A DNA stretch of 64,000 nt, from positions 310,001-374,000 of the forward strand of contig CAWHVG010000007.1 of the NCBI GenBank assembly GCA_963832725.1. The letters run 5' to 3'. Below, piece after piece: positions 8,331-18,950 of the stretch. Numbering within the stretch: the stretch's first letter is position 1; every line of letters begins with the position of its first letter. The translations under genes were made by a program, and so were the position numbers. The stretch comes from JAEZBP01 sp963832725 (GTDB lineage: Bacteria; Myxococcota_A; Polyangia; Polyangiales; Sandaracinaceae). Below the pieces are notes generated by a model. That model was not told the DNA's origin and did not search any database. It saw nothing but the letters and a program-made list of their open reading frames with translations.

Positions 8331-9417
8331 CGTCGTTCGGGATCGAGATGCTCACCGCGAGCGAGGTGCTCACGTCGGCCGCGATGGTCCGCTCGAGCGT
8401 CCCGAGCGCCTCGTACGCGGCGTCGCCCGCGCTGTGGTCGCTCCCGGCCGCGTAGTCCGAGAGGGGCTCGGGCACCGCCGCCAGCGCCGCATCGGCGGCG
8501 TCGAGCTGGGCCAGCACCATGTCCGCCAGATCCGGGTTGCGCGTGCGGAGGTAGTCGTCGAAGTCGTGCGTGGTTCCGGTCCAGAGCGTGCGGATGCCTT
8601 CCATGTTGGCCTGCATCGCTTCCACCGACGCGTGCGCGTAGGGCGACTCGACCATGTCGGGCATCGCCGCCGCGAGGTGCCCGATCGGCTTGCCGAGCTT
8701 CATCGCCTTCACCTCGTCGATGGCCTGCGGGATCTCGTTCAGGACCGCGGCCACCGCCGACAGCTCCGCCGGATAGGTGATGTTTCCGTCTGCGCCCGCC
8801 GTCGCCAGCGTGCCCGCGTAGTCGCCGCCGGTAGGGCTCCAGGCGTCGAAGAGTGTCGTGCTGGTCCGCTGAACGTGGTCGGCCAGCGCGCTCAGATACG
8901 CGCAGCGGCGCGTGTCCATCAGCGCCGTCACCGTCGCGTCGTCCGCATCGGCGAAGAGCAGGTACTCGATCGCGTAGAGCCCCTTGCTCCCGGCGCCCAG
9001 CGAGTCGATGAAGTCGGCCGTGATCTCGGTGGTGCCGCCGATCTGACCCTCGATTCCGCTCGGATCCGTCGGCCAGTACGCCATCTCCGGTCCGAGGTTC
9101 ATGTCCTCGGCCGGCCCGAAGACGTAGGCGAGCGTGCGCTGCCAGGCGAGGAAGGTCTCGCGCCACGCGTTGCGAGCCGTCCCCAGCGAGTCGGTGCTGG
9201 GCGTCGCACAGAGGGCCGTCGTCGCGTCGTTCAGCATCCCGCTCTGGGTCTGCACGTCCTGATAGCCCGGGACGATGACGTCGTTGGCCACCTCGGTCAG
9301 GAGCGCGGCGCGATCGTAGGGCGGCACGGTCGGACCGCAGCCGGAGACCCAGCCGCCGAGGATCAACCCGAAGGCGGTCAACACGGATGCGGTGACGAGA
9401 GAATAGCGAGAAGTCAT
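8323..9417 (-). CDS. Imelysin-like lipoprotein (family His replaced by Tyr)
   Basis: A 364-residue imelysin-family (peptidase M75-like) lipoprotein. The signal sequence MTSRYSLVTASVLTAFGLIL ends in lipobox VSGC (Cys27). It carries the helical imelysin fold with ARNAWRETFLAWQRTLAYVFGP. The family's GxHxxE motif reads GLYAIE (Gly146, Tyr148, Glu151), so the conserved His is a Tyr. Family members are Fur-regulated periplasmic or surface proteins linked to iron uptake; peptidase activity is doubtful. The ATG at 9417 was preferred to an upstream in-frame start because it opens directly into the signal peptide. It is the third gene of the cluster, ~130 bp after the di-heme protein and 3 bp before the possible TTG start of the receptor. 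Confidence 0.82.
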   Translation of the reverse strand: MTSRYSLVTASVLTAFGLILGGWVSGCGPTVPPYDRAALLTEVANDVIVPGYQDVQTQSGMLNDATTALCATPSTDSLGTARNAWRETFLAWQRTLAYVFGPAEDMNLGPEMAYWPTDPSGIEGQIGGTTEITADFIDSLGAGSKGLYAIEYLLFADADDATVTALMDTRRCAYLSALADHVQRTSTTLFDAWSPTGGDYAGTLATAGADGNITYPAELSAVAAVLNEIPQAIDEVKAMKLGKPIGHLAAAMPDMVESPYAHASVEAMQANMEGIRTLWTGTTHDFDDYLRTRNPDLADMVLAQLDAADAALAAVPEPLSDYAAGSDHSAGDAAYEALGTLERTIAADVSTSLAVSISIPNDGD

Positions 9418-9546
9418 GGCGTGGCTCCGAGATGAAAAGCGTGAAGGACGTTCACTTCGTCGTGATCGAGAGGAGCATTCTGGGCACGTAGGCGACGATT
9501 TCGTGCAGGCCGTGTCTTCCGGAGACACGAGAAAGGCGAACCTCGC

Positions 9547-10929
9547 TCACAACGACTCCAGGAAGCGGATCACGGCGTCGCGCTCGTCCGCGCTCATCGT
9601 CCGGAACGCCTCGCGCGCGGCTTCCGCCTCGCCGCCGTGCCAGAGGATCGCCTCCTCGAACCCGCGGGCCCGACCGTCGTGGAGCAGGAAGCGGTGATGG
9701 TTCACCGTCTCGAGCAGGCCGATCCCCCAGAGGGGCGGCGTCCGCCACTCGCTCCCGCTGGCCTCGTAGTCCGGCCGGTGATCGGCGAGGTCCTCGCCCA
9801 TGTCGTGGAGCAGCAGGTCGGTGTAGGGCCAGATGTGCTGGTTCGAGAGCGCGGCGACCTCGTGCTCGCCCGTCGTGAATGAGGGCACGTGGCAGTCGGC
9901 GCAGCCCGCGGCGCGGAAGAGCGCGCGCCCGCGGAGCACGGTCGGATCCCGCGCGTCGCGCCGACCGGGCACCGCCAGCGTCTGCCCGTAGAAGACCATC
10001 GCGTCCAGCACCTGATCGCTCGCCTCGGGCGCGCCTCCGTCGGGCGCCTCGTTGCACGGTGCTTGCGCGCTGGTGCAGCTCGGGTCGCCGAAGATGCTGC
10101 TGGTGATCCCGATGTCTCCGCTCAGCGCGCCGGCCGTCTGCTGGCGGATGCTCGGCACGTTGGCCTTCCAACCGAAGCGCCCGATCGCCGGGGCGCCGTT
10201 CACGGCGTCCCAGACGTGGTTGGGGCGGCCGGAGATCCCGTCGCCGTCGGCGTCGTTCGGGTCGGCGTTCGCCAAGAGAGCGGCCTCCGGAACGGCCTCG
10301 AGGAGCCCCAAGCCATATTGCGGAGCGGCCACGCGCGCCGAGCGCATCGTGTCCTCGCGCATGGGCCCGAACGCGAGCGACGTGATCTCGATGTGCGGCG
10401 TGCGCAGCGAGTAGGACGTCCCGTCGTCGTACGCGCCGGGCATCTCTTCCCAGCTCACATCGGTGGCCGCCTCCGCCGCCACGCCGGGGATCGCGCGGGG
10501 CTGGAGCTGTCCGCCGTAGGTCGGCTCCGGCATCGGCCCGCCGTGCGCGTCCGTGCCGGGGACGCTGAGGCGGATGAGCATCGAGAGCATCTCCTCGCCG
10601 GGCTGCGGCGGCTGGCCGCGGCCGTCGCGCGCGTGGCAGGAGGAGCAGCTCGTGGCGTTGTAGAGCGGACCGAGCCCGTCGCGCGTCATCGTGCTCGACG
10701 GAGCCACGACCCAGTTGTCGCCGTTGAAGTTGTTGCCGACCTCGAAGGTCGCGACCTCTTCGAAGCTCAGGTTCGCCGCCGGCATCGTGTAGGCGTCCTC
10801 CGACGTGTCGAAGACCGTCGTGTCGCCGCCGGAGCGCTCCTCGCCGTCTTCGTAGCCGGAAGGCGCGCAGCCGAGAGCGAAGAGCGCGAGGGCGAGCCCG
10901 CCGCGGAGTGGCGCATGGAGTCGCTTCAT
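9547..10929 (-). CDS. Di-heme DUF1111 lipoprotein (putative thiol oxidoreductase)
   Basis: A 460-residue c-type cytochrome of the DUF1111 family, often called di-heme or thiol oxidoreductase. There is a lipobox LGC at residues 19-21 and two haem-binding motifs, CSSCH (95-99) and CADCH (343-347). Family landmarks include RDGLGPLYNATSCSSCHARD, the Ca-binding-like DPNDADGDGISGRPN and the C-terminal FLLHDGRARGFEEAILWHGG. In Pseudomonas and marine bacteria this family sits between imelysin genes in Fur-controlled loci, exactly as here. I infer a redox step on the cell surface or in the periplasm during iron uptake. Its ATG is 1 bp past the stop of the upstream imelysin gene, indicating tight coupling. 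Confidence 0.9.
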   Translation of the reverse strand: MKRLHAPLRGGLALALFALGCAPSGYEDGEERSGGDTTVFDTSEDAYTMPAANLSFEEVATFEVGNNFNGDNWVVAPSSTMTRDGLGPLYNATSCSSCHARDGRGQPPQPGEEMLSMLIRLSVPGTDAHGGPMPEPTYGGQLQPRAIPGVAAEAATDVSWEEMPGAYDDGTSYSLRTPHIEITSLAFGPMREDTMRSARVAAPQYGLGLLEAVPEAALLANADPNDADGDGISGRPNHVWDAVNGAPAIGRFGWKANVPSIRQQTAGALSGDIGITSSIFGDPSCTSAQAPCNEAPDGGAPEASDQVLDAMVFYGQTLAVPGRRDARDPTVLRGRALFRAAGCADCHVPSFTTGEHEVAALSNQHIWPYTDLLLHDMGEDLADHRPDYEASGSEWRTPPLWGIGLLETVNHHRFLLHDGRARGFEEAILWHGGEAEAAREAFRTMSADERDAVIRFLESL

Positions 10930-10930
10930 C

Positions 10931-12142
10931 TCATTCGCTCGCGACGTTGAGGGAGATGCCGAGGAGGCCCGCGACCTCCACCAGCGAGCTCGAGATGGCC
11001 TGCAGGTCGCGGAACACCGCGTGCAGCGCTCGCCGGCCCGGCGCGTCGTCGGTCCCGACGATGAGCTGGTCGAAGGGGCAGTCGCCCTGGAGGGCGGCGC
11101 TCGGACAGGAATCGACGGTCGGCCAGGCGCGGATGTCGGTCAGTGCCTGATCGATCTGCCCCCGCAACCGAGCGTCGAGATCCGCGTCACGCGCGGCGAC
11201 GAGATCGCTGAGACCCGGTCCTTGGATCGTCGTCCCATCCGTCCTCGTGTAGCGGCCGTGATAGACGTTCGCGATGCCGAGCACATCGTTGGCCAGATCC
11301 GCGTTGGTCGTGTCGCTGAAGCAGGAGTGCTCGTCGTTCTGATCCTTGGTCGTGTAGGCGACGTTGATGCGCTGGCCGGCGAGCTCCGGGCCGGCGAGCG
11401 CGGCCAGCCCGACCAGCACGCGCCGCAGCGCCTCGCGCGGCTCGAGGGCGAGGAAGGTCGCGCGGTAGGCGCCGTTCTCGGCCCACGCGTCGCGAACCTG
11501 GGTCAGGTCGTCGACCATGAGCTGCGTGGTCGCGTCCAGGTAGGTGCGCCGGCGGTCGGCGTTCGGGGCCATCGCGTCGACGAAGTCCGTGAAGGGCCGG
11601 TCGCCGGGGCCGTCGGGGTCGAAGTCCTGGCCCCAGAGGAGGAACTCCGCGGCGTGATAGCCGCTCGTCACGTTCTCTTCGCCCGGCATCATGTTCCGCT
11701 GCGTCAAGAGCGCGGTGGTGATGTCGGGGTAGTCGACCGGCGAGTTGATGATGCCGCCCTCGATGGGCATGCCGTCGCCGCCACGCACGTAATCGATCGT
11801 GGCTTCGTCGAGCGGCCAGGCGTTGAGGAGCGACTCGACGTTGCCGCGCGCCGGATCGTCGATGGGGCCGTCGTAGAAGCGGCCGACCTCGGTCTGCTGA
11901 TAGGGAACGCGGGAGGCGATCCAGCTCGCCCGCGCCGCGTCGAGCGCGTCCGGGGTCGCCGCGCCGGTCACCAGCGGCTGCGTGTCGGCCCGGAGCTGGG
12001 TCGCCGCGTCGACGGAGTCCGCGTAGCCCGCCGCCAGGATCGCAGCGTAGTTGTCCAGCATCGCCGGTGCGTCGTCGAGCGGATCGGGTCCTCCGCAGGA
12101 GACCAGCGCAGCGCTCGTCAGCCCCAACATCCAGCGCGTCAT
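10931..12142 (-). CDS. Imelysin family lipoprotein with intact GxHxxE motif
   Basis: A 403-residue imelysin/M75-like lipoprotein, first gene of the iron cluster. MTRWMLGLTSAALVSC gives a lipobox with Cys16. The motif GYHAAE (Gly161, His163, Glu166) matches the conserved GxHxxE and is followed by FLLWGQDFDPDGPGDR. Further family features are NVESLLNAWPLDEATIDY and the helical C-terminus. The start at 12142 is chosen because a purine-rich ribosome site (ggagg) lies upstream and two Fur-like boxes lie just beyond it. An in-frame extension to 12223 would run through those boxes. Role by family: periplasmic or surface handling of iron; substrate unknown. Confidence 0.88.
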   Translation of the reverse strand: MTRWMLGLTSAALVSCGGPDPLDDAPAMLDNYAAILAAGYADSVDAATQLRADTQPLVTGAATPDALDAARASWIASRVPYQQTEVGRFYDGPIDDPARGNVESLLNAWPLDEATIDYVRGGDGMPIEGGIINSPVDYPDITTALLTQRNMMPGEENVTSGYHAAEFLLWGQDFDPDGPGDRPFTDFVDAMAPNADRRRTYLDATTQLMVDDLTQVRDAWAENGAYRATFLALEPREALRRVLVGLAALAGPELAGQRINVAYTTKDQNDEHSCFSDTTNADLANDVLGIANVYHGRYTRTDGTTIQGPGLSDLVAARDADLDARLRGQIDQALTDIRAWPTVDSCPSAALQGDCPFDQLIVGTDDAPGRRALHAVFRDLQAISSSLVEVAGLLGISLNVASE

Positions 12143-12165
12143 CGGAGCTGCTCCTCCCTGTAGTC

Positions 12166-12208
12166 GATTCTCATTCTCACCTAAGCGAAGTCGATTCTTA
12201 TTCTCAAC
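12166..12208 (-). promoter_or_regulatory. Two Fur-box-like sites upstream of the imelysin operon
   Basis: Minus-strand reading gives GTGAGAATGAGAATCGAC (about 12163-12180) and GTTGAGAATAAGAATCGAC (about 12190-12208), spaced 27 bp apart. Both match the repeated NATWAT hexamers of Fur boxes. They lie immediately upstream of the first gene, so iron-dependent control of the whole cluster is likely. Confidence 0.72.
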
Positions 12209-12732
12209 TAGGGGCCAGCGCAAGCGAAACCTGTGGCGGGCCGTTCGCGGAAGCGCCGTCGGTCACCCTCCCGCGCTGCCGAACGCGCGCCGGGCGGCCG
12301 AGCCGCACTGCACAGGCAGCGAGTGACGGCCGTGGTCGCAAGCTGAAGCCAGTCGTGCGAGCGACCGGTTCCACTCCTCCTGCCGCCCGGGCCGCTCTCC
12401 AGCGGGTCGCGCGGTGAAGGCTGGGGACCGTCGGCTGCGCTGCGACGCTGCGTGCCCGACCGGTCGGGTCGCGCTCGACGCTGCGGTCGTCTGCCGGCGT
12501 CGTGTCGCGGCCCGAAGGGACGAGCAGGCGCGGAACGCCAACGCCGAGGCTCAGGTCCCGGCCGGCGCGGGAAGACTCCCCGGTCGTGGAATCGTGCGCG
12601 AGCGTCCTCGGGGATCGCCTCCGATCGCCAGCGTTCAGCCAGGTCGGGCGGCGTCGTCCTCGTCGCGGACGCCGCCGCCCGCGCGCGACGGCTCGCGCCA
12701 CCGCCCCGGGAGGCGGCCCCGGATGGCAGAGC
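12209..12732. other. 524 bp stretch without a supported gene
   Basis: This lies between the iron operon promoter and the 3' end of the PPK2 gene. Reading frames here have atypical Arg-rich translations and no homology I recognise. I see no tRNA-like fold and no strong terminator. Whatever promoter elements feed leftward transcription should lie in its left part. Confidence 0.6.
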
Positions 12733-13626
12733 TCAGAGCGCCCGTTCCATCAGCTCGTCGCGCAGGGAGATCATGCGCTGCCGCTCCTCGTGGCTCACTT
12801 CGGGGAAGCGCGGGTTCATCCGCTCGATGGTCTGGCGGACGACGTCGGCCACCGTCCGGCGCATGAACGGCTTGTCGTCGGCCGGGATCGCGTACCAGGG
12901 CGCCCACGGTCGGCTCGTCTCGTTGAGCGCGTCCTCGTAGGCGGCCATGTAGCTCTTCCAGTGCCGGCGCTCCTCGACGTCGCCCGCGCGGAACTTCCAG
13001 TTCTTCTCCGGCTCGTCGACCCGCGCGACGAAACGCTCGCGCTGCTCGTCCGTCGAGACGTTGAGCCAGAACTTCACGATGACCGTGCCGTTTCGAGCGA
13101 GGTGCTTCTCGAACGCGCGGATCGACTGGTAGCGCTGCTTCCAGACCTCCTCGAGCTTTGGCTTCCCGGGCAGACGCTGGTTCGCCAAGAGCTCCGGGTG
13201 GACCCGCACCACCAGCACCTCTTCGTAGTGGCTGCGGTTGAAGATCCCGATGCGACCGCGCTCCGGCAGGCAGCCGTAGACCCGCCAGAGGAAGTCGTGG
13301 TCGAGCTCCTCGTCGGACGGCGCCTTGAACGAGAAGACCTGACAGCCGGCCGGGTTGACGCCGGTCATCACCGCGCGGATGGTGCCGTCCTTGCCGGCCG
13401 CGTCCATCGCCTGGAAGACGAGGAGCAGCGCCCAGCTGTCGTCGGCGTAGAGCTTGCGCTGCAGCGCGCGCATCTCCTTGGTGATCTTCTCGAGCGCCTT
13501 CTTGTGTTGCTTCTTCTCGCCGCGCTCGCTCTTGGGCGGCTTCGTCGGCGCCTCGTCGACGCGAAACGAGCCGTCGAAGGGCACGCGGTAGGGGCTGTCG
13601 ATGGGCTCGATGTGGTGCTCCGACAT
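12733..13626 (-). CDS. Polyphosphate kinase 2 family protein
   Basis: A 297-residue PPK2-family enzyme that transfers phosphate between polyphosphate and nucleotides. The Walker A-like loop FQAMDAAGKDG (71-81), the Walker B-like GRIGIFNRSHYEEVL (124-138) and the lid region (FKAPSDEELDHDFLWRV) are intact. One-domain length and RVHPELLANQRLPG fit the class that phosphorylates nucleoside mono- or diphosphates, but the exact class cannot be fixed from sequence alone. The N-terminus MSEHHIEPIDSPYRVPFDGS is typical. It is a single gene with its own upstream space. Confidence 0.93.
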   Translation of the reverse strand: MSEHHIEPIDSPYRVPFDGSFRVDEAPTKPPKSERGEKKQHKKALEKITKEMRALQRKLYADDSWALLLVFQAMDAAGKDGTIRAVMTGVNPAGCQVFSFKAPSDEELDHDFLWRVYGCLPERGRIGIFNRSHYEEVLVVRVHPELLANQRLPGKPKLEEVWKQRYQSIRAFEKHLARNGTVIVKFWLNVSTDEQRERFVARVDEPEKNWKFRAGDVEERRHWKSYMAAYEDALNETSRPWAPWYAIPADDKPFMRRTVADVVRQTIERMNPRFPEVSHEERQRMISLRDELMERAL

Positions 13627-13674
13627 GGTCGACGAGGCTACCTCAGCGGAGCGGCTGTGCGCGAACCGCCGCGC

Positions 13675-14832
<1,158 letters not shown>

Positions 14833-14877
14833 CGTGACCGCATCGGTACACGATGCGAGCGCCTCCCACAAACGCGA

Positions 14878-14908
14878 GACGGCCCGCTCGGTGCTCGAGC
14901 GGGCCGTC
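14878..14908 (-). terminator. Strong hairpin after the cysteine-rich lipoprotein gene
   Basis: A perfect 12 bp stem GACGGCCCGCTC / GAGCGGGCCGTC with a 7-base loop sits 26 bp past the stop of the leftward gene ending at 14934 and before the start of the PLP enzyme gene. There is no long T tract. Confidence 0.7.
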
Positions 14909-14933
14909 GACGAGCCTCTCGGCTGTGTTCGGG

Positions 14934-15917
14934 TCAGCTACACACGCCGTCGACGCAGTTCTGACCGGCGTTGCAGTCCGAGGCGGCCGTGCAGTCGCTG
15001 GTGGCTTCGTTGCTGGTCGCGCAGACGTTGTGCAGGCAGAAGGTCAGCGAGACGTCGAAGCGCGGGCACTCCGAGCTCTGGGAGCAGGGCGAGCGGCAGG
15101 CGCCGTTCAGGCAGACCGCGCCGGTGCTGCAGTCCGAGTCGTTCGTGCAGAAGGGATGCGGACGGTCGTCGAGGCGGCAGCGGCCGTAGTAGCAGTAGTC
15201 GCCCGTGCTGCACTGGCTGTCGGCCGTGCAGCCCTGGTAGCAGGCGCCGCTGACGCAGATCTGACCGGAGGCGCAGTTGCTGTCGGCCATGCACTGGTCG
15301 GTCGGCGGCGGGTTCTGCTGGCAGAAGCCCGACACGCAGGAGCTGCCCGTCGCGCAGTCGCCGTCGCCGGTGCAGCCCACGGTGCAGAGCTGGTTCACGC
15401 AGATGTGATCCGTCCCGCACTCGCTGTTGAACTGGCAGGTGTTGCTCTGGTCACGGCAGGAGCCGTCGAGACAGACCTGACCCGCGGCGCAGCTCGACGC
15501 GTCGGTGCAGGGGGGTGGCTCCGTGCTGGGCTGGCAGCTTCCGTCAAGGCAGATCGTGCCCGGGTCGGTGCAGTCGGCGTTGGTCGTGCAGATGCCCGGC
15601 GTCGGCGTCGGCGGCGGCTCGGTCGGCCCCATGCAGAAGTTGTCCGACGTGCACACCGTCCCGCGCGGGCAGTCCGCGTCGGTCGTGCAGGTCAGCACGC
15701 ATCCTGCGTCGGTGCACACCTCGCTGGTCGAGCACTGGTAGTCGCCGTGACAGGGCGTCCGGCTCGGAGGGTCGACCGCGCGGCAGCCCAGCCCATCGCA
15801 GCTGTAGCAGCCGGTGTCGTCACAGTAGTAGCTCTCGTTCGTGCACGCCGAAAGCAAGGCCGCGGCGGCGACGGCCGTGAGCACGAACGGGGTGATCGCC
15901 AAGCGTCGATCGCGCAC
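14934..15917 (-). CDS. Cysteine-rich repeat lipoprotein
   Basis: A 327-residue secreted lipoprotein. LTAVAAAALLSAC gives a lipobox. The mature part is a run of disulfide modules of the pattern C-x5-C-x6-C-x4-C (for example CTTDADCPRGTVCTSDNFC, CTDASSCAAGQVCLDGSC). These resemble Dickkopf/EB-type cysteine modules common in Polyangia surface proteins. The start GTG at 15917 was chosen because gagaaagg lies 7 bp upstream and it places the signal peptide at the N-terminus; longer in-frame starts lack a site. Function unknown; surface adhesion or a structural role is plausible. A strong hairpin follows the gene. Confidence 0.8.
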   Translation of the reverse strand: MRDRRLAITPFVLTAVAAAALLSACTNESYYCDDTGCYSCDGLGCRAVDPPSRTPCHGDYQCSTSEVCTDAGCVLTCTTDADCPRGTVCTSDNFCMGPTEPPPTPTPGICTTNADCTDPGTICLDGSCQPSTEPPPCTDASSCAAGQVCLDGSCRDQSNTCQFNSECGTDHICVNQLCTVGCTGDGDCATGSSCVSGFCQQNPPPTDQCMADSNCASGQICVSGACYQGCTADSQCSTGDYCYYGRCRLDDRPHPFCTNDSDCSTGAVCLNGACRSPCSQSSECPRFDVSLTFCLHNVCATSNEATSDCTAASDCNAGQNCVDGVCS

Positions 15918-16125
15918 GGGGCACCTTTCTCCCACTCTCCCTGGAAGCATGGAGCGGGGTGAGTCCGACCTCCGTCTTCCAGGAACCATGCCAACACCAC
16001 GGTGACACGGATCGCGCTCGATTCCATCCTGTGCGGGCCGAGGGCGTCAACCATCGTTCACGGTCGGACCGGGTCGCGTCGTGAACGGCCCGGCACAGGC
16101 CCGGTCGGTGCGATAGGATTCGCGC

Positions 16126-16743
16126 GTGAGCCGAGTCATCGTGTTGCTCATGCCCGTCCTCCTCGTGGGATGCGGAGGCGGCCCTCGCGTGGAGGGACCG
16201 TCGGGCACGCTCGGAGCGTACGCCCGCGCGCTTCGGGAGGGAAACGCGTCGCGCGTGTGGGCGCTCCTCGGCGAAGATGCCCGCCGGGGCCGTGACGAGA
16301 GCGAGCACGCCGCCCTCCTCACGGCCAACCGGGCCGAGCTGGCCGAGCAGGGGGAAGCGCTGGAGAGCCCGACCTCGGTGGAAGCGCGGGCGCGCGTGCC
16401 GCTCCAGAGCGGTGAGACCGTGGTGCTCGTGCTCGAAGACGGTCACTGGCGGATCGACGGCGGCCTGATGGACGCGGCGGGCCTCGGGACGCCACTCGAC
16501 GCCGTGGCCGCGTTCCGACGGGCGCTGATGCGCCGCGACCTGAACGGCATCGAGCGCGCCCTCTCGCGCCAGACCCGGGCCGAGTGGGACGAAGAGGTGA
16601 GACGCCTCGTCGAGTCCACGGCCGATCCCGACGATCTGGACGTCGAGATCGAGGGCAACCACGCGCGCGTCCGGACGACCGGCGGCGGCTCGATCGAGCT
16701 CGTCCGCGAGTCCGGCGAGTGGCGCATCGTCGACGTGCAGTAG
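16126..16743 (+). CDS. Small lipoprotein with two NTF2-like/DUF4878-type halves (putative)
   Basis: A 205-residue lipoprotein: MSRVIVLLMPVLLVGC gives the lipobox. Two similar halves follow: GTLGAYARALREGNASRVWALL ... LVLEDGHWRIDGG, and DAVAAFRRALMRRDLNGIERAL ... LVRESGEWRIVDVQ. This looks like an internal duplication of a small cone-shaped domain ending in a GxWRI strand, as in NTF2-like or DUF4878 proteins; that assignment is inference. The GTG start at 16126 begins the signal peptide directly. The gene is convergent with the next gene and separated from it by a strong hairpin. No function is proposed. Confidence 0.72.
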   Translation: MSRVIVLLMPVLLVGCGGGPRVEGPSGTLGAYARALREGNASRVWALLGEDARRGRDESEHAALLTANRAELAEQGEALESPTSVEARARVPLQSGETVVLVLEDGHWRIDGGLMDAAGLGTPLDAVAAFRRALMRRDLNGIERALSRQTRAEWDEEVRRLVESTADPDDLDVEIEGNHARVRTTGGGSIELVRESGEWRIVDVQ

Positions 16744-16872
16744 GCCGCTCGTACCGGGGTCGAGCAAAGCGCGCGAAGGCGTGTCACGAGCTGGAGGGTC
16801 AGCGAGCCCGTGGCGGGTGGCCCGGTCGCCGTGGCTCGCCCGCTCAACGTCTCCGGCGCGCTCCAAACGACA

Positions 16873-16904
16873 CGAGGGCCGAGGCGACAGCGCCTCGACC
16901 CTCG
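16873..16904. terminator. Bidirectional hairpin between convergent genes
   Basis: The sequence cgagggccgaggcgacagcg... forms CGAGGG/CCCTCG and CGAGGCG/CGCCTCG arms with a 3-base loop. It lies between the rightward gene ending at 16743 and the leftward gene ending at 16948. Confidence 0.65.
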
Positions 16905-16947
16905 TCGTCGTCCTCGGGCCGCTAGGCAGCCCGGGCTTCGGTTCGGC

Positions 16948-18832
16948 TCACGGTGCGACGCAGGTTCGTGCGCCGCCGCCGCCGCCCGTGTACTGGCACT
17001 GGTAGGGCGCGCTGCACTCGCGGTCGCAGCAGGGCTCGCCCTCACCGCCGCACGCGATGCAGGCGCCGCCCCCGTTGCAGATGGAGTAGGACTGCGAGCA
17101 GCCGATGCCGCCCGGGCAGCAGGCGCCGCCGATGAGGCCGCAGGCGCCGCCCTGACAGCCGCCGTCGACGCAGGCGCCCAGCGTGTCAGAGCACGCGTCG
17201 CCGTTGCCGGCGCAGGTCCCGTTCACGCAGCAGCCACCGCCGTCACAGGACTGGCCGTTGCAGCACGGCTGACCGGGGCCGCCGCAGGTCGCGCAGGTTG
17301 CGCCTCCCATCCAGCCGCCGCCCTGGCAGATCAGGCCCGCGCCCGTGCAGTACGCGCCGCCGCCGCCGCCGAACCCGCAGCACGCCTGGCCGTCGGCGCC
17401 ACACGCCATGCCTCCGCCGGAGCAGGAGCCGTCCATGCAGGTGCGGAAGCCGTCGCACATGGAGCCCGATGCGTGGCAAGAGCCGCCGACGCAGCAGCCG
17501 CCGCTATCGCAGGCGGTTCCGCTTCCGCAGCAGGGCTGGCCGTCGCCGCCGCAGGCCACCACGGTGCCGGCCGAGCAGACCATGCCCGCACCGGTCGAGG
17601 TCGCCTCGCCGGACGCGACGCAGGAGCCGCCGTCGCAGCAGCCGCCATCGGCGCAGGTGTCGCCGGGGCAGCAGGCGGTGCCGGGGAAGCCGCAGACCTC
17701 ACACGAGCCGCCGGAGCAGGTACCAATCGAGCAGTCGGAGCCGTCGGCCACGCAGACCGAGGCGCCGACGTCGCAGCACCCGCTCGAGCAGGTGTTGCCC
17801 GAGCAGCAGGGGCCTCCCGGCGCTCCGCATGTCTCACATCGACCGGAGGCTCCACAGACAGTGCCGCTGCCACACGAGTCGCCGGCGCAGCAGGGTTGAC
17901 CCGGGCCGCCGCACGCGCCGCAGCTCCCACTCGACCCGCAAGTGGTCATGGCCGCCGTGCAGGTGCCGCCTGCGCAACAGGGCTGGCCCGCGCCACCGCA
18001 GGTGCCGCAGCTCCCGCTCGTGCAGGTTCCGCTCCCGCCCGGGCAACTGCTGCCCGCGGCCGTGCACATTCCCGCAACGCAGCACCCGGTGCCGCAGTCG
18101 CCGAAGTCGCAGCACGGTTCGTGCGGCACCGCCGCACACGACGCAGAATCCGCTGGCACAGGTCGTGCCCGAGCCGCAGGTGTCACCCGGGCAGCAGGCC
18201 TCGCCGGCGCCGCCGCAGGCCGCGCAGGTCCCGGCGACGCACGAGCCGGTGGTGCAGGTGTCGCCCGCGCAGCAGGGCTGGCCGGTCCCGCCGCACGCCG
18301 CCGCGCCACAGGTGCCCGCGTTGCAGGCGCCGGTGGTGCAGGTGTCGCCTGCGCAGCAGGGCTGTCCGTCGCCGCCGCAGGCCACGCAGCTCCCCTCGGA
18401 GCACGCGCCGCCGTCGTTGCAGACAGAGCCGGTGCAGCAGCCCTGACCGACGCCGCCGCAGGGAGGCGGGCCGGCGTCGATGCCCTCGCAGACCGGATCG
18501 AGGAGACCACAATCGGCCATCTGGAACGAGCCGGAGGGGCAGGTCCACGCGCCGGCCGAGCAGGTCGCCGCGCTCGGCGTGTCGAGGCAGCAGGATGAGG
18601 TCCCACCGAAACCGGGATAGCAATCGGGCGCCGTGCCCGCGCAGGTCGTGGGGCCCGAGTCCGTGCCCGTACCGCCTCCGTCGGAGGTGGTGGTGCCGCC
18701 TCCATCCATCTGGCCGCCGCCGCCACCGTCGCTGCCGCCACCGTCACCCGACGTGTGCGAGTTGCCGCCGCACGCCGTGGCCAGCGCTGCCAACAGCGCC
18801 GTGCCGCCCATTCCCAAGCGATGCAAGTTCAT
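16948..18832 (-). CDS. Large cysteine-rich repeat lipoprotein, one frameshift near 18130
   Basis: A lipoprotein of ~627 residues when one extra base near 18130 is ignored. MNLHRLGMGGTALLAALATA ends in a lipobox Cys, then an Asp/Gly/Ser/Thr linker, then more than a dozen modules of the form C-GGxGQPCC-xGxxC (for example CGGDGQPCCAGDTC). Before the break the frame reads CVVCGGA; after it, HEPCCDFGDCGTGCC continues the same repeat, so the two parts are one gene. The ATG at 18832 has gggagac 3-9 bases upstream. The paired-Cys repeat implies a rigid, disulfide-stapled rod on the cell surface. Function unknown. The frameshift is more likely a sequence error than decay because the repeat pattern is perfect on both sides. 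Confidence 0.75.
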
Positions 18833-18950
18833 ATCGTCTCCCGTCCTCCGAACGGCTGACAGATTGCCTGACCGCACGTGGGCTGTGCAAGGAAGGGGTC
18901 CGAGTCATCTGCTCGACCGGGGAGCCCGCGTGTCTATCTGTCCGGTTACG

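Noticed and set aside
12204..12701. Minus-strand open frames in the 12.2-12.7 kb gap
   Set aside because: Arg/Pro-rich, no ribosome site or domain, and they overlap the Fur-like promoter region.
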